Source: Melieria omissa
Lineage: Eukaryota; Arthropoda; Insecta; Diptera; Ulidiidae
Length of the DNA: 64,000 nucleotides
Reading direction: 5' to 3'
Assembly: GCA_963971225.1 (NCBI GenBank)
Contig: OZ020267.1
Location: 110,626,163-110,690,162 of the forward strand
Made by a program: the position numbers and the translations under genes
Shown: in pieces, positions 46,501 to 58,785 of the stretch
How the letters are laid out: every line of letters begins with the position of its first letter
Numbering within the stretch: the first letter of the stretch is position 1
Notes under the pieces: model-generated
Seen by the model: only the letters and a program-made list of their open reading frames with translations
Database searches by the model: none
Told to the model about the DNA's origin: nothing

Positions 46501-49039
46501 ATATTCCTAAAATTCTCTGTCTTTTACTTGAACTACTTGAACCAGTAAAAGACTTAGACATTTTTTTTACAGATTTATAATGCATTAAAATTTGTTAAAC
46601 TTTGAATAACAATGTAGTTCAAATGTTTACAAAACCCACAAAATATTCCTAAAAATCATCTGCCTTTTACTTTAACTACTCAAAGCAGTAAAAGACTTAG
46701 GGTCCCAAACAATCTGCCATCAGATGACAAGTTCTCAAAACCCACAAATTATTCGTAAAAATTCTCTGCGTTTCACTACAAATACTTGAACCTGTACAAG
46801 ACTTGGATTTTTCAACAAATGTTTCATACAAAAAAATTTGTTAATCTTTGAATAATTATGTTTTTAAAAACTTTACAAAACCCACAAAAAATTCCTAAAA
46901 ATTCTCTGTCCTTCACTTTAACCTGTGGCACCAGTAAAAGACTTAGAATTTTTCTAAATTTTTGTCATGCCTAAAAGTTTGTTAACCTTTGAATTAAAAT
47001 GTCTTTAAAATGTTTACAAAACCCACAAAATATTCTTTAAAATCCTCTGCCTTTCATTTTAACTACTTGAACCAGTAAATGACTGACAAAACCCACAAAA
47101 TGTTCCTTACAAATTGTTCCTTCCTTTCACTTTAACTACTTGAACCAGTAAAAGACTCACAAACGATCTAAAACGATTGACTCAGCCAACTAACTACTTA
47201 AACCAGTAAAAGACTCACGATCTGAGACTTCAATAAAGACTAAGCCTTGCCATGAAGGTATCAGATGACTTGAGTGAACTAACTTGAACTAACCTAACAT
47301 TCATAGTGATTTCATTTCGAGTGTGAATTGAAAAACATAACTGCATGAAATAATCATGATTTAGAATGTCTGTTAAAAATTTTCAATCTGTTTTGCACAG
47401 CAATCAAACATTGAAGCTCTTTCTCTATGCAGAAACTGTTTAATACAATTTCTTCTAATATTTCCATTGAAAGATGTTTAACTTTTTCCCACTGGGTTTA
47501 AATCTATACACACACGTCTACACAGCACAGACTTGCTTCCGCAAAGCGTGCAAGCACACATTAACATAATTTCCTCACTAATTGCTTTTATCTCCCGGTT
47601 TTGCCGCATTCGTTTCATGCTTACGTCGTCTGCCATCTACCGCAACACCGCAATCGACTGCCTCTTTGCCCTGCGCCTCCCTTTTCCGCCAACACAACGA
47701 ACCATCATCACTCTACCAACTCTGTGTGTGCGCACACCTCCACTTGACGCAGCTCGCTCAATCACCACTTCCGTGCGCGCTCGACGGGCGCGTATTACTT
47801 TCAAAACGCCTTCTTCTATTTGCAATTCGCCGACGATCCGCTGGTGACGCAAACCACAGCCGCCAATGGTAATTTGAATGCGCAAGTGCGCGCCGCACTG
47901 GTGACGCAACGTAAGACACGACGGTGAGTAAATCAATGTAAATGATTTGATATGTTTTCGATCTAAAGCAGACGTTTTGACGTCTTTAACTACTAAGAAG
48001 TGGTTTTTCAATAATTAACTCAGGCTGAGATTAGACCAGAGTATCCACAATTGTATCCACACAATCATTAGAAGTTTCTTACTCACTTACTGCTTCTTCT
48101 TCTCATTTCTCACATATAGACGCGCTGCACTGAATCCGCAAAATCAGCGCTCCAAATATATCTGCAAGCCGGAAACGGTTATTGAAGCGGGCAATCATTT
48201 TGTCTGGGAATTCGCACCGGGCCAACTGCCGCTGAAGACGCCACCATCTGCCGCCATCTTACAGCATTACAGAGTAAGGAATTTTTTTCTATTAAAAAAT
48301 ATTTTTTTTTAAAACACTTAAAACATAAAAACGCATGTAATTTTGTTTCATAACCCCTTGAAGAATTTCTTATTTCTAAAAAGTCTTCAAGTAATCTACA
48401 CATTCTTAGTTTGTTCTTCCTAAACATTGTATTACATTTTGTAAAAAAAAACAACTATTCCTATTTCCCTTTTGAAAATGCACATTTGATTAGGTGTGCG
48501 AGTTTGGCGGCAACGATTGCATCAAAGCGCCATCTGTTGTTGATCGTACCGCCATCAGATATGTGAATCGACTGGTGCAGCGTGTCGAAACGGTTTACAA
48601 ATATCTAAAGGAACCCTGCAATTTGTCCGATTTGCCCGAGTTGCCCAATCAAAACAAAGAACCAAACGAACCGCAAAAGCAAAAGCAAACCCAACGAAAA
48701 ACCAAACAGCAAACACCAACGGAACAACAACCACAGCAACAAGCGGAAACAACAGGCAACAGCCAAAAGCAGCAACAGGACATCAACGAAGCAACCAAAA
48801 CACGCAATCAGGCATCAAATAAAACAACACAGAAACAGAAAAACAACGAGCGTACAACAAATGCCACAGCGGTGCCGCAGACAGCGACAAGCGCACTGGC
48901 AACGCAGACGACCAGCACGAAAGCGACAATGTCGAGAAAAGAAACGAGGAAATTTGCCAAGAAACCCGCGAGGCGTAAAATGATCGTTTTCCAACAGGAC
49001 GATTGGGGTGTGCCCTATGCACAGATCGAATATGAGTAA
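37568..49039 (+). CDS. Glycosyltransferase family 92 (DUF23) type II membrane protein, nine exons
   Basis: Probably a Golgi glycosyltransferase. Exons: 37568-38068, 41521-41628, 42557-42644, 42959-43392, 43518-44052, 45164-45476, 47753-47923, 48120-48273, 48494-49039, all GT-AG. They sum to 2850 nt in one frame (949 aa). A long Ser/His/Gly-rich cytosolic N-terminus leads to one transmembrane helix at about 147-165 (MSFLIVIAFFAVFGLIIL), a type II topology, then a stem. The GT92 domain starts near 480 (VCVKPFHFNYDQALYLMEY) and holds the metal-binding-like DLDEFIVPR at 642-650, then GAYYFQNAFFY and YICKPETVIEAGNHFVWEF. The C-terminal ~140 residues are Q/N/K/T-rich. Characterised family members (nematode GALT-1) add galactose to core fucose; the substrate here is unknown. 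Exon 7 and its acceptor were chosen by phase and an upstream stop. Confidence 0.9.
39767..40677 (-). mobile_element. Mariner element, internally deleted, copy 1
   Basis: 911 bp with inverted ends TCAGGTGTACAACTTTGCTT and complement, flanked by TA (39765-39766 and 40678-40679). The neighbouring 402-bp repeat units give the unoccupied site: GTATTTGTAACAAAATT at 38955 is GTATTTGTA-element-TAACAAAATT here. Inserted after the intron array formed. Confidence 0.97.
39842..40414 (-). pseudogene. Mariner transposase with central catalytic deletion
   Basis: A 190-codon open frame with the N-terminal DNA-binding region (SERTCREWFQRFKNGDFDVE, QEELAESLGVSQQAISKRLK), joined directly to VILKHDNARPHVAKVVKKYL and PHPPYSPDVDPSDFHLFRSM. 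The segment that should carry the first catalytic Asp is missing, yet the frame stays open. A run of nine T in the + strand near 40433 (eight in the other copy) shifts the frame upstream and cuts off the natural start. Not a working transposase; a retained DNA-binding domain could in principle act as a repressor. Confidence 0.9.
44260..44870. repeat. Five-copy repeat in GT92 intron 5
   Basis: CATTACCAAAGAAGCTGTTG and GAAGTGTTGCTCAGTGGTTT recur near 44266, 44419, 44560, 44658 and 44777, with spacing of 98-153 bp. Confidence 0.9.
46040..47240. repeat. About 80-170-bp diverged repeat in GT92 intron 6
   Basis: About nine copies built on AAAACCCACAAAATATTCCT, CTTTCACTTTAACTACTTGA and ACCAGTAAAAGACTTAG. 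Copies shorten toward 47230. Confidence 0.88.
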
Positions 49040-49094
49040 CTTGTCAGTGTTTTTTCTTCTGTATTTTCTGAAGCATTTCTTAAGTGTTTAACAA

Positions 49095-49450
49095 GTTTTT
49101 TCATACATTTCACTGTGATTTTTCAATGAAAATATTTCAAGTAATTTTGCAAGATTTTTATTACGAACAAATTTTAATTGTATCTACTTTTTTGTATTTT
49201 CTTAAGTGATTCAGTTGTAATTTCAACAAGTTTTTCCATACATTTCACTGTGATTTTTTAATGAAAATATTTCAAGTAATTGTGAAAGATTTTTATTATG
49301 AAAAAATTTTCATTTTATCTACTTTTTTGTATTTTCTTAAGTGTTTCAGTTGTAATTTCAACAAAGTGTTCCATACATTTCACAGTGATTTTCCAATGAA
49401 AATATTTCCAAAAATTTTGACAGATTTTTATTATGGAAACATTTTAATTC
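49095..49450. repeat. Three tandem about 130-bp copies just after the GT92 stop
   Basis: CATACATTTCACTGTGATTT starts copies near 49103, 49232 and 49372, each followed by AATGAAAATATTTC and GATTTTTATTA. The array probably lies in the 3' untranslated region. No clear AATAAA signal was seen before it. Confidence 0.88.
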
Positions 49451-50400
49451 CACACTCAAAAATTAAAAATTCAATTTAAGTCAATTTAATTTAATTGAAA
49501 CGTGTAAACATTGTTTTATGTAATCAAATACATGTTTTTGTTTTTGTCATGTTTCATTAACTCCACCTTGAAACTTGCAAGAGTTCACCTATTATATGCC
49601 AAGTTGCCACAACTAATGATGGCAACCAGTAAGCTTCATTGGCTCATCGCTCGGCTCATCGCAACACACTGACACAACAGGGTTGTAAACTAAGAAAACG
49701 GCTTGTACAGTGTTTTTCAAATCGAATACACAAAAACGTTATTGAACGTTTTTAAACTTAAGTACTTGTACTAAAATGACAATGAAGGCATAACAAGACA
49801 AATGCTGAAGAATCTACTAAACGATAAGTTTAAATAATCGATACGTAGATAGTAAGCACAAATAATAGGTTAACATATCAAATGAAATCAGCAACAACAT
49901 TCTTTACTACTTGCCCAAAAAAAATCAGGAAAATTGAAATTGGAAATTGCTCATCAATTTATATAACGCAGTCCTCGATTCTTTAGTCGATTGGAGAACT
50001 TTTGCAACATAAGCTGGCAAGTGAAAGTAAACTGAAGCACACACACACACACAAAATCTAACGATTCTAAAGTTACTAGACAGAAGCAGCGAAAGACAAC
50101 AAGGAAGCAAGAATTCTCGCAAACACTCGTTTCCTTCGAATATGCAATCCTAATTTGCTCTGAGCGTGTAGCAGAAAGTACTAAAGTGAGAAAACTTACT
50201 TAGTTTGATTTAATTTAATTATTATTAATTTAAATTGCACAAGCAAAACTTTGGAGTTTTTGTTATTTCTGTTAAGAGATGACAGCTCAAGTTCAAGTTC
50301 AAATCACTCGAACTGAATCCATTCTATAATAGTACAATTTTATTGATGGCTCAATTTTACATACGACTAACAATACGAACCCCAAAACTCTACTTGAACT
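49451..50400. other. No gene seen
   Basis: Unique sequence downstream of the GT92 gene, with a CA tract at 50038-50053. Confidence 0.5.
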
Positions 50401-51420
50401 CTCAGTATTACTGCAAGACTAATGAAATTCTTTTTGGTCCACACAACCCATAGTGTTGTCATACAACTTTCTGACTACAGTGAAGCTTGAAATAAGTTAG
50501 TTCCGCTGAGTGTGAATAGATCACATATGTTGGGTCTGCAGAGTGACCATACGATTCTCGGGCTCCAATAATAACTCAAATACTTTGGATCTGCTAATTG
50601 AGAATAGATCCATGTAAACCATAGAGTTGTCATACAACTCTCTGACTCTAGTGAGGCTTGAAACATTTTAGATCCACTTAGTATGAATAGATCACTTATG
50701 TTGGGTCTGCATAGTGACCATACGATTCTCGGGCTCCAATAATAACTCAAATACTTTGGATCTGCTTAGTGAGAATAGATCCATGTAAACCATAGAGTTG
50801 TCATACAATTCTCTGACTCCAGTGAAGCTTGAAATAAGTTAGATCCGCTGAGTATGAATAGATCATATATGTTGGGTCTGCAGAGTGACCATACGATTCT
50901 CGGGCTCCAATAATAACTCAAATACTTTGGATCTGCTCAGTGAGAATAGATCCATGTAAACCATAGAGTTGTCATACAACTTTCTGAATCCAGTGAAGCT
51001 TGAAACATTTTAGATCCGATTAGTATGAATAGATCACTTATGTTGGGTCTACAAAGTGGCTAAACCACTATCTGAAACCAATTAATTTTCAAACACTTTA
51101 GATCTGCTAAGAAATAAAAGATTCATACGAACTATATAGTTGCCATACAACTTTCTGTCTCCAATAATTCCCCAAACACTTAAGATCTACCAAGTATTAA
51201 CAGATCACATATGCTGAGTCTACAGGGTGACCATACGACTCTCGGACTCTAATAATAACTCAAATACTTAAGATCTGCTGACCATACGACTCTCGGACTC
51301 TAATAATAACTCAAATACTTAAGATCTGCTGAGTATGAACAGCAGAACAGCAGTATGATTCAAATGAAGCTTGAAACTTGATCCGCTGAGTATGAATAGA
51401 TCACATATGCTGAGAGTTTA
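50400..51420. repeat. About 173-bp tandem repeat
   Basis: GTGACCATACGATTCTCGGG occurs at 50541, 50715 and 50887 (174 and 172 bp apart), with later diverged copies near 51227 and 51279. Units also carry GAATAGATCCATGTAAACC and GAGTTGTCATACAACT. The - strand open frame at 50475-50750 is a repeat translation. Confidence 0.93.
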
Positions 51421-52135
51421 CAAGTTAATTACGCTCAAAACGATTCCACTTTACAATATCCAATTAATGATCATTGTATCAGGCTCAAACATACCACTCA
51501 ACATTGGTTCATACTTTGAACACAAAGATTTCTGACTATAACGTCTGGTCTACCTCTCTCTCAGGCTACTTAAGCTAAAGATTTTGTGTTTTTTTCTGAT
51601 TAACAATTCTTAAAACAAAGAAAACTATACCTAAAATATATTTAAGATAAAAAGTTCCTGCTAATGTTGAATCGAAGATATTTTATATATCGAAACATTT
51701 AAACTTTGGCAAACCTAAAATTAGCCAAAACAAAACGAATTAGCTGTGTAATTTTTCTAAAATAAAACTGAATTTTTCTGTATAGTTTATTGATTTTGAG
51801 ATGGAAGAAGTGAAATACGCTAATTTGTTGATGCAAATTTTTATCTTATTTTTTTGTAAATTTTTCTTTTATTGAAAATTCTCACTTTAGTATGGAATTA
51901 CACGCTTTCGGCATTTTCTACCCAACCATGTATAGCGTCTATACTATAGATAATCCGTCTCATTGTGACTAGAACTAAGAAAAGCTACCATTTGAAATCA
52001 AATTATGACATAAAGTTAAATTTAAAATAATTTATACATTAAATATTTGTATGTATATGACATTTTTTTATTATACAGACTGCTGCGCTTAAGTTAGCCC
52101 TGTCCATTCTGATTCATGGGTTTCAGGGGTGAGAA
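51421..52135. other. No gene seen
   Basis: AT-rich unique sequence without a supported feature. Confidence 0.5.
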
Positions 52136-52139
52136 AATT

Positions 52140-52375
52140 GTTGTAGAAAACTTTCGGTATTGAATAACTATTGAGGCCTGATTTGGATATGTGTTAGGAA
52201 AACGCGCATCTTTACGATGTAAAATTTGTTCTTCTAACAAACGAAGAGAGTTTTCTTATGTGAACACATTTTTGTGGAAAACTTTCTGTATCCAATCACT
52301 ATTGAGACGTGATCTGGATCTGTGTTAGAAAGACGCGTATTTTTACAAGTAAAAAATGTTCTTCTAAATAAACTA
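52140..52375. repeat. Two tandem copies of an about 127-bp unit
   Basis: GTAGAAAACTTTCGGTATTG near 52143 and GTGGAAAACTTTCTGTATCC near 52274 start related copies that include CTATTGAG, TGTGTTAG and GTTCTTCTAA words. Confidence 0.8.
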
Positions 52376-52886
52376 AAATACAGTGGTTTCTTGCATGATC
52401 CCATAGAATCCATGCTGTAGATATGATTTTCCAAAAATTTCTTAAAAGAATTATACAAAATTGTATGATATGAACCAAAAAAGTGAAAGTATTATTATTA
52501 GTGGGAGTCAAAGTAAGTGAAGTTGAATCTTTAAGTAGTAAAACTAAGTAAAAATATTGAAAAAAAGTACTAAAAGTCAAGTAGTAAAAGTGAATAAAGA
52601 TACAGTGAAAGTAAGTGGAGATAGAGCCTCACTTTCTTAAAGAAAGTAGAAATATACTCTCACTTCTTTGGTTCATATTGCACTCTTCTTAGTTTGAAAC
52701 ACCTAGCAATCCAGTGGAATTACAATGGGCCCAATTTGGCCGCAGTGTGCTCTCGCTACATCTACCCACCCAGATCTTGGTTTTGCTTAACCTTCACCCT
52801 GACACTATTTACATATGTAAATATTAACTGTAACTTTTTTACTGCAAGTTCGAGAAAAATGGCACATCTCATGTCATAACGTTGAA

Positions 52887-53040
52887 CAGTGGCGGATTCA
52901 GGGGGGTGTTTTGGGGGTTGAAACCCCCCCGAAATATTAGGATCGACATTAAAACTACATACAAATTAAAAGACAATTTATGAATATCAAAGGATTACTT
53001 TTTGAAACCCGCCCGAAATATTTTTCTAAATCCGCCCCTG
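52887..53040. mobile_element. hAT-like MITE, copy 2
   Basis: 154 bp from CAGTGGCGGATTCAGG to AAATCCGCCCCTG, with the 8-bp duplication ACGTTGAA at 52879-52886 and 53041-53048. Inside are a GGGGGTTGAAACCCCCC hairpin and the same A/T middle as copy 1 at 28351, which is in the opposite orientation. Confidence 0.92.
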
Positions 53041-53309
53041 ACGTTGAAGCAGTGTTGCCAGATCAACAACTTTCCTTCTAGATTAATGATATTTTTGGAG
53101 ATTTTTTGGAAGACTTTTTGGAAGGAAGACTTGTTTAGAAAAAAGTTTTGGGGATTTTAATGGTGATGCATTTGACAACATAAGTGACAGTGAAGCCTTG
53201 AATCGATAAGGAAAGCAAAAGTGTCTAATTTAATTTCATTTAATGAAATTTTGTGCTTCAAAAAGTCTAATTTATGCAATAAATGAAAGAAGCAGATTTT
53301 ATACCAATT

Positions 53310-54090
53310 TTAATTTTTTTTTTTAATGTTTGGTTTGTTTGTGTTGTTGAATTGTTGTTAAATTGAAGTTCAATGAATAAAAATGCTGCAATAAAAAAAT
53401 TAAATATATTTTAAATTTTTATGAAATTTAGTTTATAATAATAAAAAATATTTTTAAAAATGTCTAATTTGTACACAAAAATTAAACAAAAACATTTCTA
53501 AATTTCATTTTCATAATGAAAATGTATACAAATTTTCCTTTAATTTTTGAATGAATAAAGCTGAATGAATAAAAATGCTGCAATAGAAAAAATGAAATAT
53601 ATTTTAATGTTTCATGAAAAGTTTTAGTTTTTATAATAAAAAAAATATTTAGAAAATTCCTAATTTCTTCTATTCAATTCTAAATTTCCTTTTTATAATG
53701 AAAATATATAAAAAAATTTCCAAAAATTTTTGAATGAACAAAAAGGCTGCAATAGAAAAAACTAAATATATTTGTAATTTTGTTTATGAAAAGTTTAATT
53801 CCTTAGTTTATAATGATAAAAAATATTTTAAAAAATTTCCTAATTTCTTCCCATAAATTAAAACAAAAATACTTAAATTTCATTTTGATAATGAAAATAT
53901 GTAAACCAATTTCCTCAAATTTGTAAATGAATGAAAAGACTGCAATAGAAAAAAGTAAATATATTTTAACTTTTTTATGAAAAGTTTGATTCCTTAGTTC
54001 ATAATAATAAAAAATATTTCAAAAAATTCCTAATTTCTTTCCAAAAATTTAACAAAAAATTTTAAATTTCCTTTTTATAATGACAATATG
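53310..54090. repeat. About 185-bp AT-rich tandem repeat, four copies
   Basis: AATGAATAAAAATGCTGCAA and variants start copies near 53373, 53567, 53735 and 53930. Each continues with AAATATATTTTAA, AGTTTATAATAATAAAAAAT and TTCCTAATTTCTTC. Confidence 0.9.
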
Positions 54091-54283
54091 ATTTTTTATC
54101 ATCATAAAAAGGAAATTTGGGAAATTTTTTATTAAAAACAAATTCCTAAATTCTACATATTTCTATCTGCCATTTCCACTGCAATTAATAAAATGATTGA
54201 CCGACGCGTTCAGAACACTAAATTTTTACCATCGCAGTTTGGAATTTCCCCGGCAAGTCCGTAATCATAGTTACATATCATAA

Positions 54284-54689
54284 TGTTACGAAAATGAATT
54301 CTCTAAGTTCGTATCTGGATTGTGCTTGAAAAATAAAACCACTTCAATTATTCAGCGCAAACGCAGTCAAAAACCAACCATTACTTTATTTACAGATTTA
54401 CACTTTCCGAGTATCTACACTTGTTACTACTTTGCTTATTCAACTAAGACTCGACCCTCTGCGCTGCACACACCTGCTTTTTATACTTGTTTTCTTATTG
54501 CGCCGATGTTTCTTGCACATTCTAGTTGCACTCTCTATCTCGATTGTTCTAGCACAGCCCATCACCTTCGCGAACCATCCTTGCCATATCGGAATTATAG
54601 CCAACCGGCCGTACTCCAAAGTGCATGCCTAAAAGTATGCTTGGAAAAGCATTCATGCATAGCACAGCACAGAGTGTCTCATCGTTACA
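54284..54689 (-). mobile_element. Second solo LTR of the 21891 family
   Basis: On the - strand it starts TGTAACGATGAGACACTCTG and ends TTTTCGTAACA, with a TATAAAAAGC box and AATAAAG signal at positions matching the copy at 21891-22311. Shared blocks include GTGTAAATC, GGTTGGTTTT and GACTGCGTTTG. No target duplication was recognised. The open frame at 54320-54742 is antisense to the LTR and not a gene. Confidence 0.75.
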
Positions 54690-56640
54690 ATTTCATATTT
54701 TTATATCAAAGCATGATCTGTCCAGTTTTAAATTATTTATAAGCAAGTTCAGCACTTGTAATTTAGATTAAAGCATTGAAGCATTAAATTTGGTTGAAAA
54801 TTAAAACAATTAAAAAAAAATTCCATATGACTCATTTCTGACCGATCGCTCCTATGGCAGCTATATGACATAGTTGGACAATACTTTTCAAATTTGGATA
54901 TTCAATTTGTTATTCCATAAAAGTCTTAAATACAAAATTCTATGAAAATATCTTTAAATATGCCAAAGTTGATTTGCCAGATTGACTAATTCGCCCACTG
55001 TGTAGGAACTGAAATCCCATTGATTCCTTAACACCCTTCCACATTTAAACTTGAAATCTCTTTACCTCAGTGCATTTTCAGTTTTAGGTTACAAAGGGGG
55101 CTAAAAAAATCAAAGCTGAATCAAATCCCATAAAACTTTATAAAAAATATATAAATAGTGTCAGTCTTCGTGTATAAAAATTGGTGTCAGAATGAAGGTT
55201 AAAGTAAAGCTCAAGCAAATATTTCCATTCTATAATCAGATCTCAACCAAGCGGCATACTAAAGCGTAGCATTTTTCATAAACTATAAAAATTTTTTCTT
55301 TTTTTATATGGAACACATAATTTTTTTTTAATTTCAAAGTGAACGCAACTGTAGACAATTGCGTTGACCTAAAGAGAAAAAAGCTATTACCTACGATTTT
55401 AGATCTATAACACTTTTAGATTTATAACACTTACGACTAATAATTGTATGACTACATAAATAATAAACTGTATTCGAAATTTATATACAATTTATTTAGT
55501 TAGGCTAAACAATTTGTACACTCACGACGAATTTGAAAAGAACAATTTTCTATATTTTTCTATTAATCAAATTGATTTCTTTATAATCTATAACTTGGTA
55601 GCCTTTAACTATTTTTATTTTATATCAAATTTTCATTTGATATTTTAAGATTTTGTAGCTTATACATTTCTTGTTCATAGGTCAACATGAATATGTTTCG
55701 AACTTTACTCTTGAAGTGTGCTTTCTGAAGCTCAAAGGATTTTAATTTCTTCCCAAACATTTCCTCATGCCTCTAGGAATATCTTTTGTAACCTAAGACC
55801 TAAGACTTTGAACAAAAATCATTAAGCGACACAGCAGAGATTGGCTCCCACGAAAGGCCCAACACTTGGTTTCAATTTTCCAAGAACAGTGGCGATGATA
55901 AGAAAACAGTCGACTACATACATGTGACATGATAAATGACAACGTTTGTCATTTCGCTCAATTTCGCTTCGCTAGAGAATGGCCAACTCGCCGAGTAGAC
56001 AGCTTGATCAGCTTAGATCTACACTTTTCTGTTCTAGTATAGTCAGCTGAAGTAATAAAAATACCATAAGCACAAAATTGCAGCTCAAGTAATGGAAATT
56101 CCATAAATGCAAAACAAAAATATGCAATTAAAAAGAAAGCTATGCCAAATTCTCCAATAAATAGTTTTTAATTCAAAAAACAAGTTAACAAATTAAATAC
56201 GAAAAACCAAATGGAAAGATCATAGTTTATAGGCAAAGTCAGTTCATTCACTTAACTTTACTTAGTCTATTCAAAATCGGTACTAAACTGCTGCTGATAC
56301 TTTGGATACAACTTTTTGTTATTCTTTGAAAGTTCTTTATTCATAGTGAAAGACTAAATTATGTATGAAATAATGCAGCTATGGTATGAAATGATGAAAA
56401 ATTCTGTTTTGAATCTCTTTTTAAGTTTATTCATCTCCAGTTTATTTATTTATCTATCTATATTTCTATTATCTTTAAATACATACATACATTATATATA
56501 CAATGCTTTATAATGATAAGTATAAATGTGTAATATACAATATCTGATAAACTCAAGATACCACGAAAAATATATATATAAAAATCATATACTATAACTT
56601 TCAATAAAAATGTTTTATTTCAAAAAGAGTCTAAACCTAA
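54690..56640. other. No gene seen
   Basis: AT-rich unique sequence with short TTTA, TCTA and TACA microsatellite runs near 56448-56500. Confidence 0.5.
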
Positions 56641-56777
56641 CGTAGGTGTACAGGGGCTATGAGAACCTGTCCCACGGTGGCACTGGAGGTGATACTCAAT
56701 ATATCACCAGTAAAGAAGGGGGATCACGTTCTAAGTTGCAGAGACTTGGACGTGTTATCTGTTAGTAACGCCTATGT

Positions 56778-56798
56778 ATTGTATCCAATGGATACAAT
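56778..56798. repeat. Perfect 9-bp inverted repeat, 3-nt loop
   Basis: ATTGTATCC-AAT-GGATACAAT, in an otherwise unclassified stretch at 56641-56836 just left of a DNA transposon. Confidence 0.8.
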
Positions 56799-56836
56799 AA
56801 CGAAAACATATAACTACGAGAAAAACTTCGTAGTAT

Positions 56837-57701
56837 AGGGTTTTCGAACAAGAGGTGTTATTTTGAATCACCCGGTATTTCGGTAGCTTTAACTTTTGGA
56901 GCTTTTATTCTTTGCCATTTGACAAGTAGAAACTACGCCATTACTAAAAATGGAACGATACACGCTTCAACAACGCATTGGAATTATTAAAATTCACTAA
57001 AAAAAAGGTGAAAATCTTGCAGTCACAGTTCGCAAAACTAAAGCATTTTTGGGTCGTCGTGAAGCACCTTGTCGGACCGCAATACAGAAATTGGTGGATA
57101 AATTCGAGCTGTTGGGACAAGTTGCACATCACTCAAGAACAACTGAGAATATTGCTGCTGTAGCCCAAAGTGTTGAAGAAAACCCAGGTTTGTCGATTCC
57201 TCGTCGGTCTTTGGAATGATGATTTTTCATGGTCGGAGTTGGATGTTATTGATCTGGACAATGTTTACTTTCAACAAGATGGCGCTACGTGCCACACAAG
57301 CAACGAAACCATTGCTCTTTTACGGTAAAAGTTTCCGGACCGTGTTATCTCTGGAAAAGGTGATCACAATTGGCCACCGAGATCTTGTGATTTAACACCT
57401 TGCGACTTCTTCCTTTGGGACCACGTGAAAGATAAGGTGTACGCCAACAGCCCAGCGTCGATTCAAGACCTCAAAGATAGAATTCGTGAGGCTACCGAGG
57501 ACATAGGGCAGCCACTTTGCGATTTGGTTATGGAAAATTTCATGAAAAGGATATGGTCCTGTAAGCGTGGTCGTGGTGGCCATTTGGCTGATGTTGTTTT
57601 TGATTATTAACGGCATACCTTCCTCTTTATTATGAAATAAACATCCGATCATTTATCTCAAAAAACGGCATTTTCATTGAGTTTCTTGTTGGAAACCCCT
57701 G
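56837..57701 (+). mobile_element. IS630/Tc1-mariner-type element, decayed
   Basis: Imperfect inverted ends AGGGTTTTCGAACAAGA (left) and TCTTGTTGGAAACCCCT (right), bordered by TA-rich flanks. The transposase remnant reads MERYTLQQRIGIIKIH, a stop, TVRKTKAFLGRREAPCRTAI, and then after a central deletion YFQQDGATCHTSNETIALLR, DLTPCDFFLWDHVKDKVYAN and GGHLADVVFDY. Second and third catalytic regions are recognisable; the first is missing. Confidence 0.85.
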
Positions 57702-57705
57702 TATA

Positions 57706-58560
57706 TATGAGTAACAAAGTGGTCTGCGATTGAGAAGCACACCAGTCCCAGACAGCTCCAAAACGCACGATGGAACAGGGGGGGGGGTGTATTTGGACCT
57801 TGCTTCAAGCACTATGAGCCCATGGGGAATACACCCATCATATTTCAAGCAGAGTTATAGGCCATCAGACTCTGTGTGCAGATTAACCTCGAGCGTTTGT
57901 ACAGGGGGCAAGACATAGTCATTTGTTCAGTCAAGTCAAGCAGCCATCAAAGCACTAATCTCGTATGAGATTACCTCAGAGTTGGTGCTGGAATGCATAG
58001 AAGCATTGAATAAACTGGGTACAGATAACCAGGTTAAAATCCTCTGGGTTCCAGGACACAGAGAATTAGAGGGGAATGAGAAGACTGATAGTCTTGCTAG
58101 AACTGGGGCAGCTATGATCCCCCTTGCACCAGAATCTTTCATTAGGCTGGGCAAAAGTACTCTAGCAGAATCACTAAGACTTGAGGAAAGAACCAAGGAC
58201 TCAGAACACTGGTCAAATGCCACAGGTCTTCGGTAATCGAAAATCTTCATCAAAGGTTATAACTCCAGATGGAGTGAAGAATGCCTCAGACTGGGAAAAA
58301 CCCAGCTTAGACTGGTCACCGGGCACTGTAGGATGAGGAAACACATGCACACAATCGGGGTAGAAAAGATAAGCATCTGCAGACTCTGCGAAACAGCGGA
58401 GAAGACTCCTGAGCACGTCATACTGCACTGCGATGCGGTATGCCGTAGTAGGAGACAGCACCTGGGCCAGTACTGGCTTGCGGAAGAGAACGTCAAACAC
58501 CTTCTCCCACGTGAGTTACTAAGCTTCATTAGGTCGGTGGGACTGGGGAACGTTCTCTAA
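57706..58560 (+). pseudogene. Non-LTR retrotransposon fragment: RNase H and CCHC knuckle
   Basis: Severely 5' truncated. RNase H pieces are GTGGGVYLDLASSTMSPWGI, SFVQSSQAAIKAL and ILWVPGHRELEGNEKTDSLA, and after a frameshift at about 58236 a zinc-knuckle-like ICRLCETAEKTPEHVILHC ends in a stop at 58560. The order matches the C-terminal half of RNase H-bearing non-LTR elements, as in the 9830-12856 element, but the two differ clearly in sequence. Confidence 0.85.
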
Positions 58561-58727
58561 AGTTGTAGGGGGCACAATAGATCAACTTTGGTTTCAGTGC
58601 ACATTTCCCATTTCAAATCTATCTTTTTATCTCTAACGTAGGTGTATGTGTTTCTGTGAGCTATAGGCTTCAGCGATAAATCGTTTTTCACATCAGTAAG
58701 TTGTTCAACTAAGTAGTTCAAAAGTTG

Positions 58728-58785
58728 CTGAATTTTCATACCAGAGGCTCTAGGTTCGATTCCTAGTTCGAGTTGGTTAACGCAT
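58728..58785 (+). mobile_element. SINE head fragment (tRNA-like)
   Basis: TTTTCATACCAGAGGCTC followed by a perfect T arm CTAGG-TTCGATT-CCTAG. It matches the head of the SINE at 22405-22801 base for base at most positions. The D-arm side and the body are missing or diverged, so this is not a tRNA gene. Confidence 0.7.

Noticed and set aside
54320..54742. 140-aa open frame
   Set aside because: It is antisense to a solo LTR and spans its promoter and polyadenylation signals.
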